Of a stretch of 64,000 nt of DNA, positions 39,161 through 48,644 are shown piece after piece. Within the stretch, counting starts at the first letter, position 1. Each line of letters starts with the position of its first letter. The position numbers were made by a program, and so were the translations under genes. This DNA comes from Sinotaia quadrata (lineage: Eukaryota > Mollusca > Gastropoda > Architaenioglossa > Viviparidae): positions 3,157,501 through 3,221,500 of the forward strand of contig CM054181.1 in assembly GCA_028829895.1 (NCBI GenBank), read 5' to 3'. Under the pieces are notes generated by a model that worked only from the letters and a program-made list of their open reading frames with translations, ran no database searches and was not told where the DNA came from.

Positions 39161-41108
39161 GTCTGAAAAACATGCATTTAACATTTTTAAATAAACAAAA
39201 GGTTGGGAAAGGGTTGAGTGGTTGACAGAAAAGTGTAAACAAATTCTCAGAAATGAGAGAAAACAAGACTCTGTTCACTGCTTTACATAAAAAATTAAAA
39301 TAGGACCTGATTAGGACTCTTCTAGGACTCTGTGGGACGGTCAGTAAAATGTGTCTTAGTCAAAGGCTGGGTGATTATTAATATCAATATCAATAATTCA
39401 TTTATAAATTTTATTTGATATTTAAATAGTTTATAATTCAATAGCTAAGAGGAATAATATGTGCTAGGCTGACCCTCTAACAGGTCTTAGAGAACTCATC
39501 CATGCATATGACTGAAATGTGTGTTCTTTTTCTTTTTAATTTCTAAAATCCATCAACACAAAACTTGTGTGTAATTTTACTGTGGCACTACTATTCTGAG
39601 TCTTAGGAAATTTGGCAATACAGTTATACAAAGATAATGAGAGTTTATTATCTCTACTTTCATTTACTGTTTGTTGCAGGAGATATTATAAGCGGTCATC
39701 AAATGGAGAATATCAGTATGAGTTTTGCAGTGTCTGTCTCAGACTCAAGAACTGGTACAAACATGGCAACTGGACAAAGCATCAGCAGGAATTGAGACAG
39801 TCTTTCCCATTCAAAGATATTATTACTACAGATGATCTGACCAATGATGCAACAGTAAATAAAACCAATGAGATTAGTAATGAAGACAGTTTAGATGAAA
39901 CCCATGAGATTAGTAATGAAGACAATTTAGATGAAACCAATGAGATTAGTAATGAAGACAGTTTAAATGAAACCCATGAGATTAGTAATGAAACCAATGA
40001 GATTAGTAATGAAGACAATTTAGATGAAACCCATTGGATTAGTAATGAGGACAGTTCAAAGGAAACCAATGAGATTATTAATGAAGATGGTTACCAGGTT
40101 GGCAGTGTACCACCAGCCCCCAACATGATCTCAAAAAACATAGCAGAGACAAGTATCCTTACAAAGGCTTCATCAAGGGGTGATCAAAGTCTTCTTCAGC
40201 ATGTACATAACCAGACAAGAATATCTGGCCAGTCAAAACCTGGCAGTGGGAATCAAATGTTCCAACAAGAAAAGCATCGCAGGCCTAGCAAGAGCAAAGT
40301 ATTTAAAGACAGTCAACAGTTTGGTCAGACAAGTTCTTTAAATTCCTCTGACTTTGGAGAAAATCCTCATAGCAGCAAAGATATTGTAAATAAAATCTTG
40401 AAAGGCAGCGAACAGTCCAATCAGTCAATTTCTTCAAATTCCTTAGCCCTAAGAGCGAAAAGCCTGACCAATAACCAAGATTATGCAAACATACCCCATG
40501 GGGATATTTCTAGAGAGAAGGTCAAAAGCCTAAGAGTGACAGGTGGAGCAGAGCAAGACTATAGAAATCATGTTCCTACCAAGAGAATACACACACACTC
40601 TCATGAGATAGCCAGTGGACGTGGAGCAGAACAAGACTATAGAAATCATGGGGATTGTGTTCCTACCAAGAGAATACACACACACTCTCATGAGATAGCC
40701 ACTGGACGTGGTGGTGATCACCAAAAAAGTAGAAAAGAAAAATATGTGTCAGACATTTTAGATCAAACCCTGGAATCCATTGTCAGCAAGAGGGCAGGTC
40801 TGTCAAGAGACCCTGAGCACAGAAGTTGCAGTCCTAGTACTTCTGCTGATCCACTGCATTTTAAATTGTCTGATAATGGCTGGAATATTTTACCAAGTCA
40901 GAAATCGGATGCTGCTTCTCAACAACAACAAACAAAGAGAACACTTAAACAGAAAAGACCAATACATAAAGGGTCTAAAATGCCAGAAAGAGCTGGAATC
41001 AAGAAAACACATACAAAGGAGGAAACAAAAACTTATGTTCTGGAATCAGTCAGAACAAACTCACTAGAACTTTCTACTACTTTCAGAGAAGGGGAATCTT
41101 CCATTTGA
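30828..41108 (+). CDS. Seven-exon gene for a single-pass type I membrane protein of unknown function (884 aa)
   Basis: Exons are 30828-30891, 32004-32357, 32930-33067, 34642-34890, 35284-35601, 37193-37295 and 39680-41108. All junctions are GT/AG; introns 1-5 are phase 1 and intron 6 is phase 2. The summed coding length of 2,655 nt is an exact multiple of three with one terminal stop. The start ATG has A at -3 and G at +4, with an in-frame TAA 18 nt upstream. Residues 1-21 form a signal peptide (MAVLWWLACYFMLNLIWNAG). Residues 22-285 are a Cys-rich, N-glycosylation-rich ectodomain, 286-374 a Thr/Ser/Pro-rich stalk, about 385-407 a transmembrane helix followed by KRRYYKR, and 409-884 a polar cytoplasmic tail. 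The ectodomain resembles, weakly, a SUEL lectin domain (ending near IAVEVRYECLP) and then a CUB-like fold. A surface receptor or adhesion role is inference; I do not recognise a named family. Confidence 0.85.
30893..31135. repeat. 75-bp tandem repeat, 3 copies, starting at the exon 1 donor
   Basis: The unit begins TAATTAATCATGACTTGTTC. The first copy starts at the T of the exon 1 GT donor. Later copies lack GT there. Confidence 0.9.
31302..31556. repeat. ~80-bp tandem repeat, 3 copies (intron 1)
   Basis: The unit begins ATGCCTCTGACTCTAATATG. Confidence 0.93.
31755..32020. repeat. ~34-bp array of 3'-splice-site-like units ending in the real exon 2 acceptor
   Basis: Each unit contains GTTAAATTG(T/C)A followed by a pyrimidine-rich TAG|A. 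The seventh TAG is the functional acceptor at 32003. Confidence 0.85.
32004..32357 (+). CDS. Exon 2: N-terminal Cys-rich ectodomain, SUEL-lectin-like
   Basis: It encodes residues 22-139. The acceptor TTCCTGTAG|AC completes codon 22 as Asp, giving DKELNCSCYITL. The exon has many cysteines and NKT, NST, NGT and NTS glycosylation sequons. It ends ARIAVEVRYECLP, reminiscent of the last strand of SUEL galactose-binding lectin domains; that assignment is tentative. The donor is CCAG|GTATGT. Confidence 0.85.
32930..33067 (+). CDS. Exon 3: Cys-rich ectodomain, start of CUB-like part
   Basis: It encodes residues 140-185 (EAKIFDICNNTFYTCQ..., ending CTCQIT). It lies between ATTTTGCAG|AA and ACAG|GTGCTC, phase 1 on both sides. 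The YLATPQFPYTPARGIECTC segment resembles the opening of a CUB domain (SPxYPxxYP...C), a weak similarity. Confidence 0.8.
33290..34610. repeat. 65-bp minisatellite filling intron 3, about 14 clean copies with decayed edges
   Basis: The clean core (33462-34375) has the unit AATTATCTTTTTACAAAATG... Diverged copies extend on both sides almost to the flanking exons. Confidence 0.95.
34642..34890 (+). CDS. Exon 4: CUB-like beta-rich ectodomain
   Basis: It encodes residues 186-268, starting GENINLEAYEIKL. The acceptor is TATTTTCCAG|GAG. A nearby TTACAG at 34615-34620 would shift the frame into a stop, so it is not used in this transcript. Alternating hydrophobic strands (LRIYSN, YDRVKVTYRD, LVWLKIQ) suggest a beta sandwich. 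The donor is CAAG|GTACAG. Confidence 0.8.
35165..35280. repeat. ~55-bp duplication in intron 4
   Basis: AGAGTTCACTGTATTTATAT and following bases occur twice, just upstream of the exon 5 acceptor. Confidence 0.9.
35284..35601 (+). CDS. Exon 5: last ectodomain strand and Thr-rich stalk
   Basis: It encodes residues 269-374. SGQSVNITCEAIL closes the folded part. It is followed by PPPPTTT and a long Thr/Ser-rich stretch that looks like an O-glycosylated mucin-type stalk, with NMT and NET sequons. The donor AATG|GTAAGT is strong. Confidence 0.8.
35602..37192 (+). other. Intron 5 with degenerate TATCTGCTTACC repeats
   Basis: 35640-35760 is a duplication. 35850-36250 is a degenerate array of about 24 bp (TATCTGCTTACCTAATCTAT). 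36290-36390 is a cluster of CGAATTGAATC motifs. 36385-36480 is a duplicated GTAGGATACAGCCTGGATAC. Confidence 0.75.
37193..37295 (+). CDS. Exon 6: transmembrane helix
   Basis: It encodes residues 375-408: a short polar lead (DSQNSKDETG), then about 23 uninterrupted hydrophobic residues (TVALVIVAVVLSAVALAFII), then LLK. The acceptor AATTCCAG|AC and donor AAGAG|GTAAGT are good. The donor is phase 2, unlike the upstream junctions. Confidence 0.85.
37480..37790. repeat. 58-bp minisatellite, about 5 copies (intron 6)
   Basis: The unit begins TGTCATATCATCCAGACTAA. Confidence 0.93.
38345..38860. repeat. ~57-bp minisatellite, about 9 copies (intron 6)
   Basis: The unit contains GATTAACATGGTCAGTTAGT and GAGTGCAGTAATCATTTGTA, and is moderately diverged. 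An (AT)n tract follows at 39116-39156. Confidence 0.9.
39116..39156. repeat. (AT)n microsatellite in intron 6
   Basis: An uninterrupted AT run. Confidence 0.95.
39680..41108 (+). CDS. Exon 7: cytoplasmic tail with acidic 12-residue repeats
   Basis: It encodes residues 409-884. It opens RRYYKR, a stop-transfer signal joined in frame through TTGTTGCAG|G, and continues EFCSVCLRLKNWYKH. About 470-545 is a run of 12-residue acidic units (EISNEDSLDETH-type). A duplicated GAEQDYRNH...PTKRIHTHSHEIA segment lies at 40545-40708. The rest is Ser/Gln/Lys-rich and probably disordered. The stop TGA is at 41106-41108. Confidence 0.85.
39866..40085 (+). repeat. 36-bp coding minisatellite in exon 7
   Basis: The unit begins GAGATTAGTAATGAAGACAG and encodes EISNEDSLDETH or EISNEDNLDETN, in frame, with about six copies. 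The one shortened copy also keeps frame. Confidence 0.93.
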
Positions 41109-41118
41109 ATTTTTGTGT

Positions 41119-41372
41119 GCAGCATACAACCTACTATAGCATTCTGTATGACACACAGCCTAGTATAGCATTCTGTATGACACACAGCCTAGTATAGTAT
41201 TCTGTATGACACACAGCCTAGTATAGCATTCTGTATGACACACAGTCTAGTATAGCATTCTGTATGACACACAGCCTAGTATAGCATTCTGTATGACACA
41301 CAGCCTAGTATAGCATTCTGTATGACACACAGCCTAGTATAGCATTCTATATGACACACAGCCTAGTACAAA
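41119..41372 (+). repeat. 29-bp minisatellite in the 3' UTR, about 9 copies
   Basis: The unit is ACACAGCCTAGTATAGCATT plus CTGTATGAC. It starts about 10 nt after the stop codon. Confidence 0.95.
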
Positions 41373-41610
41373 GTTCTGTATTTTTTTTAATGGAACAAAT
41401 TGCATTAAGAACATGGTGTTACTATAAATCCCAAATACTTTTTTTTAATGGAACAAATTGCAATAAGAACATGGTGTTACTATAAATCCCAAATACTTTT
41501 TTTTAATGGAACAAATTGCATTAAGAACATGGTGTTACTATAAATCCCTAATACTTTTTTTTAATGGAACAAATTGCAATAAGAACATGGTTTTACTGTA
41601 GATCCTAATC
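41373..41610 (+). repeat. ~58-bp minisatellite, 4 copies, probably 3' UTR
   Basis: The unit contains TTTTTTTTAATGGAACAAAT and directly follows the 29-bp array. 41611-42427 shows no gene, with a smaller duplication at 41935-42135. Confidence 0.92.
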
Positions 41611-42427
41611 CAAATAGTATTATTGTTTGTTAAATGTAAATAGTCTGCTGCACAGAAAGAAAAAATAGAAAAAAGAATATTTTAAATTAATTCTACATTG
41701 TATCTACTTCATGTCGTTATAGTTCAAGAACCTCTATTTTTCCATTGCAAATGTTTTCTTTAAATTTTCATTATCTGTATAAACTGGTCCCAACTAATCC
41801 AGATAGAAAGCATTTTCCAGTACATTAATGTTTTACAAGATATTGTTTGTCTTTATCTGCAAAATACTTAAGATTTTTATTAATGTGCAAGCAGCCACAC
41901 ACCATTCTTAAAAACTAATATATAAATATAGTTTTAAGTATCCGACACTAAAATACTTCAGATTTTTATTACTGTGCAGTAGATCTTACTGATAATGATA
42001 TCTATTTTGATTTTTATTACTGTGCAGTAGATCTTACTGATAATGATATCTATAAATAGACTTCATGAGATTTACATCATAATTATTAATAATTAATTAA
42101 TGATATCTATAAATAGACTTCATGAGATTTACATCATATTAATAATTTAACAATATATTTGCTAAAATTCATCCTTACTTGCTTTGTTATCAATTGACTG
42201 AAATATTTCAAACTTTTCAGCTGTGAACAACAAAGAACATTCCAAACTGTTCTTAGGATCATAAGTTTTATTGTAAATACTCAGTCTTACTCTTATTAAA
42301 TTATTAGCAATAATCTTTCTTTGCATAATATTTCACTAATAATTAAAGTATTCAAATTAACTAAAATATGGAAATTTTTACTTAATTCTAAAAATTACAT
42401 GATTATCTGGGGGAAAAATGTTTGCCA

Positions 42428-42541
42428 AGATGATAACAAAATCAATCCATCTCATTAGCAGGTTTATTTTGATCAGTTGATGATGATGTTTTGTCTTTGA
42501 GGAGGATTTTGTTCTTCTTGCTTTCTGCAACAGTGATCCTA
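42428..42541 (-). CDS. Candidate 3'-terminal exon of an unrecognised minus-strand gene
   Basis: After an acceptor-like TTTTGATAG the minus strand reads ITVAESKKNKILLKDKTSSS and ends NKPANEMD then stop. The composition is protein-like and stands out from the AT-rich flanks. I find no donor in the nearby candidate exon with the right phase, so the gene structure is unresolved and the call may be wrong. Confidence 0.3.
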
Positions 42542-43073
42542 TCAAAAGTTTTGTTTAATATTTAGCTAAATTGTGATATTTTAAATATCAGTTATTAGTC
42601 TAACAAAATTTATTTTAAAGATTGTTTTTAAAAATTGAAGAAATGTATGCAAATGTAATTCTATATTCATCCACTGTGTAACATTCAGTTAACATAATGT
42701 GCGTTATCAATACATGATGAAAACATAGACATGCATTTAAAAAGAGTTACAATTAACAAAGAAAAAGAGAACAATAGTACATATTTTAAAACATGATAAA
42801 TATAAACTTTAACACTGTCACATGAAGGCAAGAAAACAAAGCCCAGCAAACAAAGGCTTGGCAGCCTTTTGTGAGTTGTCAATACAACTTAGGAACTGTT
42901 AGGATGACCATCACAGGATTCCACACGCATACATACCAAAGATGTTTTCTGGCTTTTCTTTATTATGCATGCAGGGTAATGTTTTATTGATGTGTTTGCA
43001 GTGAGAGTGCATATTCAATGAAAAGAAAATTAAAAACAATACTTGACATGGACAAAAGTAAACAACTGCACTC

Positions 43074-43201
43074 ACCCCTCTCAAAACAATAGCAGGCAAG
43101 AGGTTTATCTTCTGATGATTGTGAATAAAATTTATTAACTTATGGGGGTCTCTCTCATATGGAAACTGTAAATCATCCATCAGAAACAGGGGTAACTTCT
43201 A
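43074..43201 (-). CDS. Candidate internal exon of an unrecognised minus-strand gene
   Basis: Between ATTGCTTAG| and a near-perfect donor GGG|GTGAGT the minus strand reads KLPLFLMDDLQFPYERDPHK and on through NLLPAIVLRG. It has no stop and a natural amino-acid mix. It might belong with the candidate exon near 42.5 kb, but their phases do not match directly. No family is recognised. Confidence 0.35.
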
Positions 43202-43479
43202 AGCAATGAATGACGATTGAAACAATTTCAGAATTCACGGTAATGCGATAACTTACGCTATCAACTGCTTATCAGTAGATGCAAGATTAAATTATAAATG
43301 TCAACAAAAGTCCTGGAGCTGACTAGCTCCTCCATAGTTGAGCAAGAATGAATAATTAAGTAAATTTTGAATCCTTAACTAGGTTTACATAAGTGCCATG
43401 AGTTTTTTTTCTACAATATATTGGATTAACTTATTTACAGTTATTTTCTACACCCATCAAAAATTCAAGTAGGGTGACT

Positions 43480-43775
43480 TCGATGATGATACAAAGTGGT
43501 GATATGAATGGTGGCACAAATGATAATATGAGTGTTTGTGGAGAAAAGTGGTGATATGAATGGTGGCACAAATGATAATACAAGTGTTTGTGGAGAAAAG
43601 TGGTGATATGAATGATAATACGAGTTTTTGTGTAGAAAAGTGTTGATATGACTGATAATATGAGTGTTCGTGTAGAAAAATGGTGATATGAATGATAATA
43701 CAAGTGTTCGTGTAGAAAATTGGTTATATGAATGGTGGCATGAATGATGATGTGAATGTTTGCGTAGAACAAGGA
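43480..43775. repeat. ~57-bp minisatellite, diverged
   Basis: Units combine GTGATATGAATGATAATA and GTGTTCGTGTAGAAAA. The two overlapping minus frames are artefacts. Confidence 0.88.
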
Positions 43776-43857
43776 AGAAAACAACTGAAGTAGAGACTTC
43801 ATAAAACAAGATTTCCTCTCATAGGTCGGTTGTGCCTGGCCTTCACCTGACACCCCC

Positions 43858-44097
43858 TTATGTCACATGATCATCACTCTGTGTAATCCAAAGGTCGACT
43901 TCTTGTCCATAGGTCAAGTTGTGCGGGCTCTCAGCAACAAATTGATGTCGCCCCTTGACATCAGTGAGGTGTCCGCATGCCATGACGTCACACCTCCACC
44001 AATACGTCTGCGTGGATTGTGACCGAAACCCACGGTATAGGTCTGGGGCAAAGCATTCCTGGATGACTGTCCTTGTGACTAGTTCATCTCTTGCCAT
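43858..44097 (-). other. Unrecognised coding-like block next to the tRNA-like fragment
   Basis: The minus strand is open for 79 codons from ATG to TAA (MARDELVTRTVIQECFAPDL ... YWWRCDVMACGHLTDVKGRH). It is richer in CG than its surroundings. It could be a body segment of the SINE-like element or an old coding fragment. No family is recognised. Confidence 0.3.
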
Positions 44098-44160
44098 AGT
44101 TGGGCCACATGGCTCAACAAAAATGGTGGGAGTTCAAATCCCAGCGAACTTTCACTGCAT
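44098..44160 (+). mobile_element. tRNA-like SINE fragment
   Basis: GTTGGGCCACATGGCTCAAC (A-box-like) is followed 15 bases later by GGGAGTTCAAATCCCAGC (B box with T-arm). The anticodon arm is missing between them. This fits a SINE head with an internal deletion. Confidence 0.45.
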
Positions 44161-44397
44161 TGAATTGTCCCAATTACTTTACTATCGTAACTTTATGGGG
44201 CACTCAAAAAGGCAACAACAACTAAAAAAGACACACAAGGAAATAAATGTTTCTTGTAGTCTCTCCAACTGTCTGTCTCTTCTGGTGTTGAAAGAAACAA
44301 ACTAATTCTCCCAGAGATTAAATTCACAATACAGACTGTTTCTTTTTCAAAGCAAAGTCTCCAGCCATCAAAATCTCCTTTATTTCTTTCACAGACA

Positions 44398-44612
44398 TAT
44401 ACAAGTGAGATTGTGGCTGGTTGTGCTAAGAGAGAGCTTACAACTGAGATTGTGGTTGGTTGTCTAAGAGAGAGCTTACAACTGAGATTGTGGTTGGTTG
44501 TCTAAGAGAGAGCTTACAAGTGAGATTGTGGCTGGTTGTGCTAAGAGAGAGAGCTTACAACTGAGATTGTGGCTGGTTGTCTTACAAGTGAGATTGTGGC
44601 TGGTTATCTTAA
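44398..44612. repeat. ~38-bp minisatellite, 5 copies
   Basis: The unit contains GTGAGATTGTGGCTGGTTGT. Confidence 0.93.
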
Positions 44613-45053
44613 CACTTAAGGTGAATGCGTATAGTATAGACACAACAGATATCTTTACAAATATTAACATTTAAGCTACAAAAAGGACATGATACATAAA
44701 ATAAATTATATAATATTCATGAAATTATGAAGAACTTTACATCATTATTTCTTATAAAAAATTATAACATAATTCTTCAAAAGAAAATTTTTAAAAATAA
44801 TTAAACATTTTTTTAAAAAATCATGTTGCATTATTTTGTCTTTTTATTTTATTTTTTTTCGTAACATATTGAAACACCGTTTAAAGAAAGTGCATAATTT
44901 GTAGTATACAAAGATGTATATACTACAATGTACTGAACTCAATAAAAACTGAATAAAGTTTAGGCAAGATCGGCCACAAAATTGCAAATTGAGAGATACT
45001 ATGCTGTTAACTCTGTACATGTAATTTGAAGCGGCTGGACGGTTAAAAAATAG

Positions 45054-45055
<2 letters not shown>

Positions 45056-45105
<50 letters not shown>
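45056..45105. repeat. (GT)n microsatellite
   Basis: It lies immediately upstream of the RTE 3' fragment. 44613-45055 shows no gene. Confidence 0.97.
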
Positions 45106-45107
<2 letters not shown>

Positions 45108-45111
45108 TATA

Positions 45112-45400
45112 GACTCTATGAAGATCTATTAGCCATTGTGAAAAAACGCAACATGAAATGGTATGGGCATGTCACACGATCAACAGGGCTTGCCAAGACA
45201 ATCACGCAAGGTACTGTGCAAGAAGGGCGAACGAGATGAAGACAGAGAAAAAGATGGGAGGATAACATCTCAGAGTGGACAGGACTGAAGCTGAGCGATA
45301 CAATAAGACAATTATCAGAGAACAGAATGGAATGGAGGAAGCTGGTTGTCAGGTCATCAGTGGTGCCTTAACGGTCAGCAAGACTAAGGGATAGATAGAT
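45112..45400 (+). pseudogene. 3'-terminal fragment of an RTE-type retrotransposon
   Basis: The plus strand reads LYEDLLAIVKKRNMKWYGHV, then TRSTGLAKTI, a TGA stop, KRWEDNISEWTGL and WRKLVVRSSVVP before a second stop. This is the conserved C-terminal end of the same element class as the RT fragment near 10 kb. It follows a (GT)n tract and ends in a short GATA run, then a 50-bp array starts. It is a typical 5'-truncated insertion. Confidence 0.8.
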
Positions 45401-46185
45401 CCTTAAAGGGCCATTCTCAGCACATTTATAGTGGATTATAAAATTATTCATTAAAGGGCCATTCTCAGAAGACATTTGTAGTGGATTATAAAATAATTCA
45501 TTGAAGGGCCATTCTCAGAAGACATTTGTAGTGGATTAAAAAATCATGTAATGACACTACAGCACGCAATCCAGACATTTGTGGATTATAAAATCATGTA
45601 ATGACACTACAGCACGCAATCCAGGCATTTGTGGATTATAAAATCATGTAATGACACTAAAGCCATGCAATCCAGACATTTGTGGATTATAAAATCATGT
45701 AATGACACTACAGCACGCAATCCAGACATTTGTGGATTATAAAATCATGTAATGACACTACAGCACGCAATCCAGACATTTGTGGATTATAAAATCATGT
45801 AATGACACTACAGCACGCAATCCAGACATTTGTGGATTATAAAATCATGTAATGACACTACAGCACGCAATCCAGACATTTGTGGATTATAAAATCATGT
45901 AATGACACTACAGCACGCAATCCAGACATTTGTGGATTATAAAATCATGTAATGACACTACAGCATGCAATCCAGACATTTGTAGTGGATTATAAAATCA
46001 TGTAATGACACTACAGCATGCAATCCAGACATTTGTGGATTATAAAATCATGTAATGACACTAAAGCCATGCAATCCAGACATTTGTGGATTATAAAATC
46101 ATGTAATGACACTAAAGCCATGCAATCCAGACATTTGTGGATTATAAAATCATGTAATGACACTAAAGCCATGCAATCCAGCATA
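45401..46185. repeat. 50-bp minisatellite, about 14 copies
   Basis: The unit contains CATTTGTGGATTATAAAATC. Units begin directly behind the RTE terminus, the first two or three being a longer AAGGGCCATTCTCAG-containing form. Within it GCACGCAAT and CCATGCAAT variants segregate. Confidence 0.95.
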
Positions 46186-46189
46186 TACA

Positions 46190-47330
46190 CCAAGGAAGTG
46201 ATCCCCGGGCCTGTGCCATTGCCAAAGTGTATCGCAGCCTTTGTGTATCCAGCCAATCAACGCGAGCTGAAGAGGCTTGACCTCTATTACATCTAAGTCA
46301 TCATTATTGCCTCTATCACTAAACCACTGCCTATTTTAGAACTGTCTTTTCCGAGTTTCATGCCAGGTCATCTCAATGATGACTGGAAATGTGATTAGTA
46401 TCTTGATTATATTACCAATCATTATCACACTTTTAGCTAATGTTTATTCATTAATAAATAGTTGCCACTAGAAACCACAGAGTAGATTATATTATCCACA
46501 TCTTTTGTCATCTAAATTCTAAATAACCAGGATTGTTGGGTAGCTGGGGACTAGAGCTGTTAGACAATTGTCAATCTTATAACCATTAAATCATCCGTTG
46601 CAATCCTGGAATATGGACTCTGCCTGTAATTTTAATTAATGCAGGAAAGAGAGGGGTGCAGTCACACTAACTACCATTTATCATGACCACCCATTCCACC
46701 AGACGTCACAATCTGTCAAAATTTACTCTACTTTTGTGAAGTGCAAACTGGTACGAGTTGTATCAATCTTATGCTAAACAATTGTATCAATCTTATGTTA
46801 AACAGTTGGTGTTGGATGCTAATGACCAATACCAAGACAATTAAGGCGGTAAGCACACTTGCAGGTACACATGATTTAGCCCATGCTGCGCTGAATTATG
46901 AGAATAGCAGCAGAAATAACAGAACACAGCAGGAAAGATTTCATCACCTCTCCATAAGAGAACATATGTAAATAGTAATATTTTCGAGAAAAGAACACGT
47001 GAGGATGTTCTTTCCCCGCCCCCCTCCCCCACTGAGAATAATGTGAGAAGAGAGGAAAAATCATTTTTCCATCCATTGTATTGTTAAACCTAAGTTAACA
47101 ATAATTGCTGTAATTCAGCCATGACTTCAACATAGCAGATCAAGACCATGAAGAGGATCATGTCATCAGAGATATAGCTGTGACACTTCTAGACACTTAA
47201 ATGGGATTACATGACGTGGAGTATTTCATGATACAACTGTCACGTTTCATGAAACCTGATGGCTATAAAGGGAGATCAGTAAAAGTACACTTTGAAAATA
47301 GTGTACAAAAGTCATTATCGGCTGCCTTGA
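46190..47330. other. No gene established; two coding-like patches
   Basis: 46190-46290 and 47115-47340 have protein-like frames (see findings). The rest shows nothing recognisable. Confidence 0.4.
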
Positions 47331-47334
47331 CTCT

Positions 47335-47470
47335 ACTTTTGTTTTACTGTCTATAATACATGCATTTGGTATAATTTTTGTTTTACTGTCTATAATACAT
47401 GTATTTGATATAATTTTTGTTTTACTGTCTGTAATACATGTATTTGAAATACTTTTTGTTTTAATCTATC
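47335..47470. repeat. 39-bp minisatellite, 3 copies
   Basis: The unit begins TTTTGTTTTACTGTCTATAA. Confidence 0.92.
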
Positions 47471-47624
47471 TTTCTCTCTCTCTCTATATATATATATATA
47501 TAGAAAGATCTAATAATGACAGTTGATTATCTTTAGGAAAAGAAGCAGAAATATTAATACTTTAATCGATAATATTCTTATAATTATTTTCAGTGTGAGT
47601 GCTATCACTAAGTGCAGGTTTTAT

Positions 47625-48210
47625 TAGCCTGGATGTGATGGGACAGCTGATTGAGTTTACCTTCACCTCATACTTACAGTGACTGTTTCTGCCAGCATGT
47701 GATGGGACAGCTGATTTGCGTTTACCTTCACCTCATACTTACAGTGACTGTTTCAGCCAGCATATGATGGGACAGCTGATTTGAGTTTACCTTCACCTCA
47801 TACAGTGACTGTTTCTGCCAGCATGTGATGGGACAGCTGATTGAGTTTACCTTCACCTCATACTTACAGTGACTGTTTCAGCCAGCATATGATGGGACAG
47901 CTGATTGAGTTTACCTTCACCTCATACTTACAGTGACTGTTTCAGCCAGCATATGATGGGACAGCTGATTTGAGTTTACCTTCACCTCATACTTACAGTG
48001 ACTATTTCAGCCAGCATGATGGGACGGCTGATTGAGTTTACCTTCACCTCATACTTACAGTGACTGTTTCAGCCAGCATATGATGGGATGGCTGATTGAG
48101 TTTACCTTCACCTCATACTTACAGTGACTGTTTCAGCCAGCATATGATGGGATGGCTGATTGAGTTTACCTTCACCTCATACTTACAGTGACTGTTTCAG
48201 CCAACAAGAG
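47625..48210. repeat. ~64-bp minisatellite, 9 copies
   Basis: The unit begins TGATGGGACAGCTGATTGAG. Small indels (TTGAG versus TTTGAG, and loss of CTTA) mark subfamilies. Confidence 0.96.
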
Positions 48211-48644
48211 TAAAAGCATCATACTGTGTTATTTTTGCTTAGATATTACTTTCAAAGTTCAATGATTTTTCAAATGTGAGTTTTAATGCTCTGACTGAAT
48301 TTCCTGTGAATTCTTAAAAAAATATGCATGCAGGGGAATATAGTAGTTTTAGTACATACATTTCCAACAGTGTACAAATCAAATTGAAATTGATAATATG
48401 GATTTTATAATGCTTAAATCTCTGCAGAGGTGCTAAAATTATAATTCAGATTAATTGACTTTTTCATGGAAAATAGATTCTTAAACATGCTGGATGAAAG
48501 ACGTTTTGTTTATTTAAATTTTGAAATTTTTGTTTTAATCTGTTTGTAATATCAGTTGGTTTTAATGCACTGTCTCCAATAAATTAGTTTGTTTAAGGGT
48601 GACTGAAGAAGATGATTTTCTTCTGATAGTGTATTCTTCCTTTT

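Noticed and set aside
39782..40069. Minus-strand frame LSSLLISLVSSK repeat opposite exon 7
   Set aside because: It is the antisense shadow of the 36-bp coding repeat of the membrane protein.
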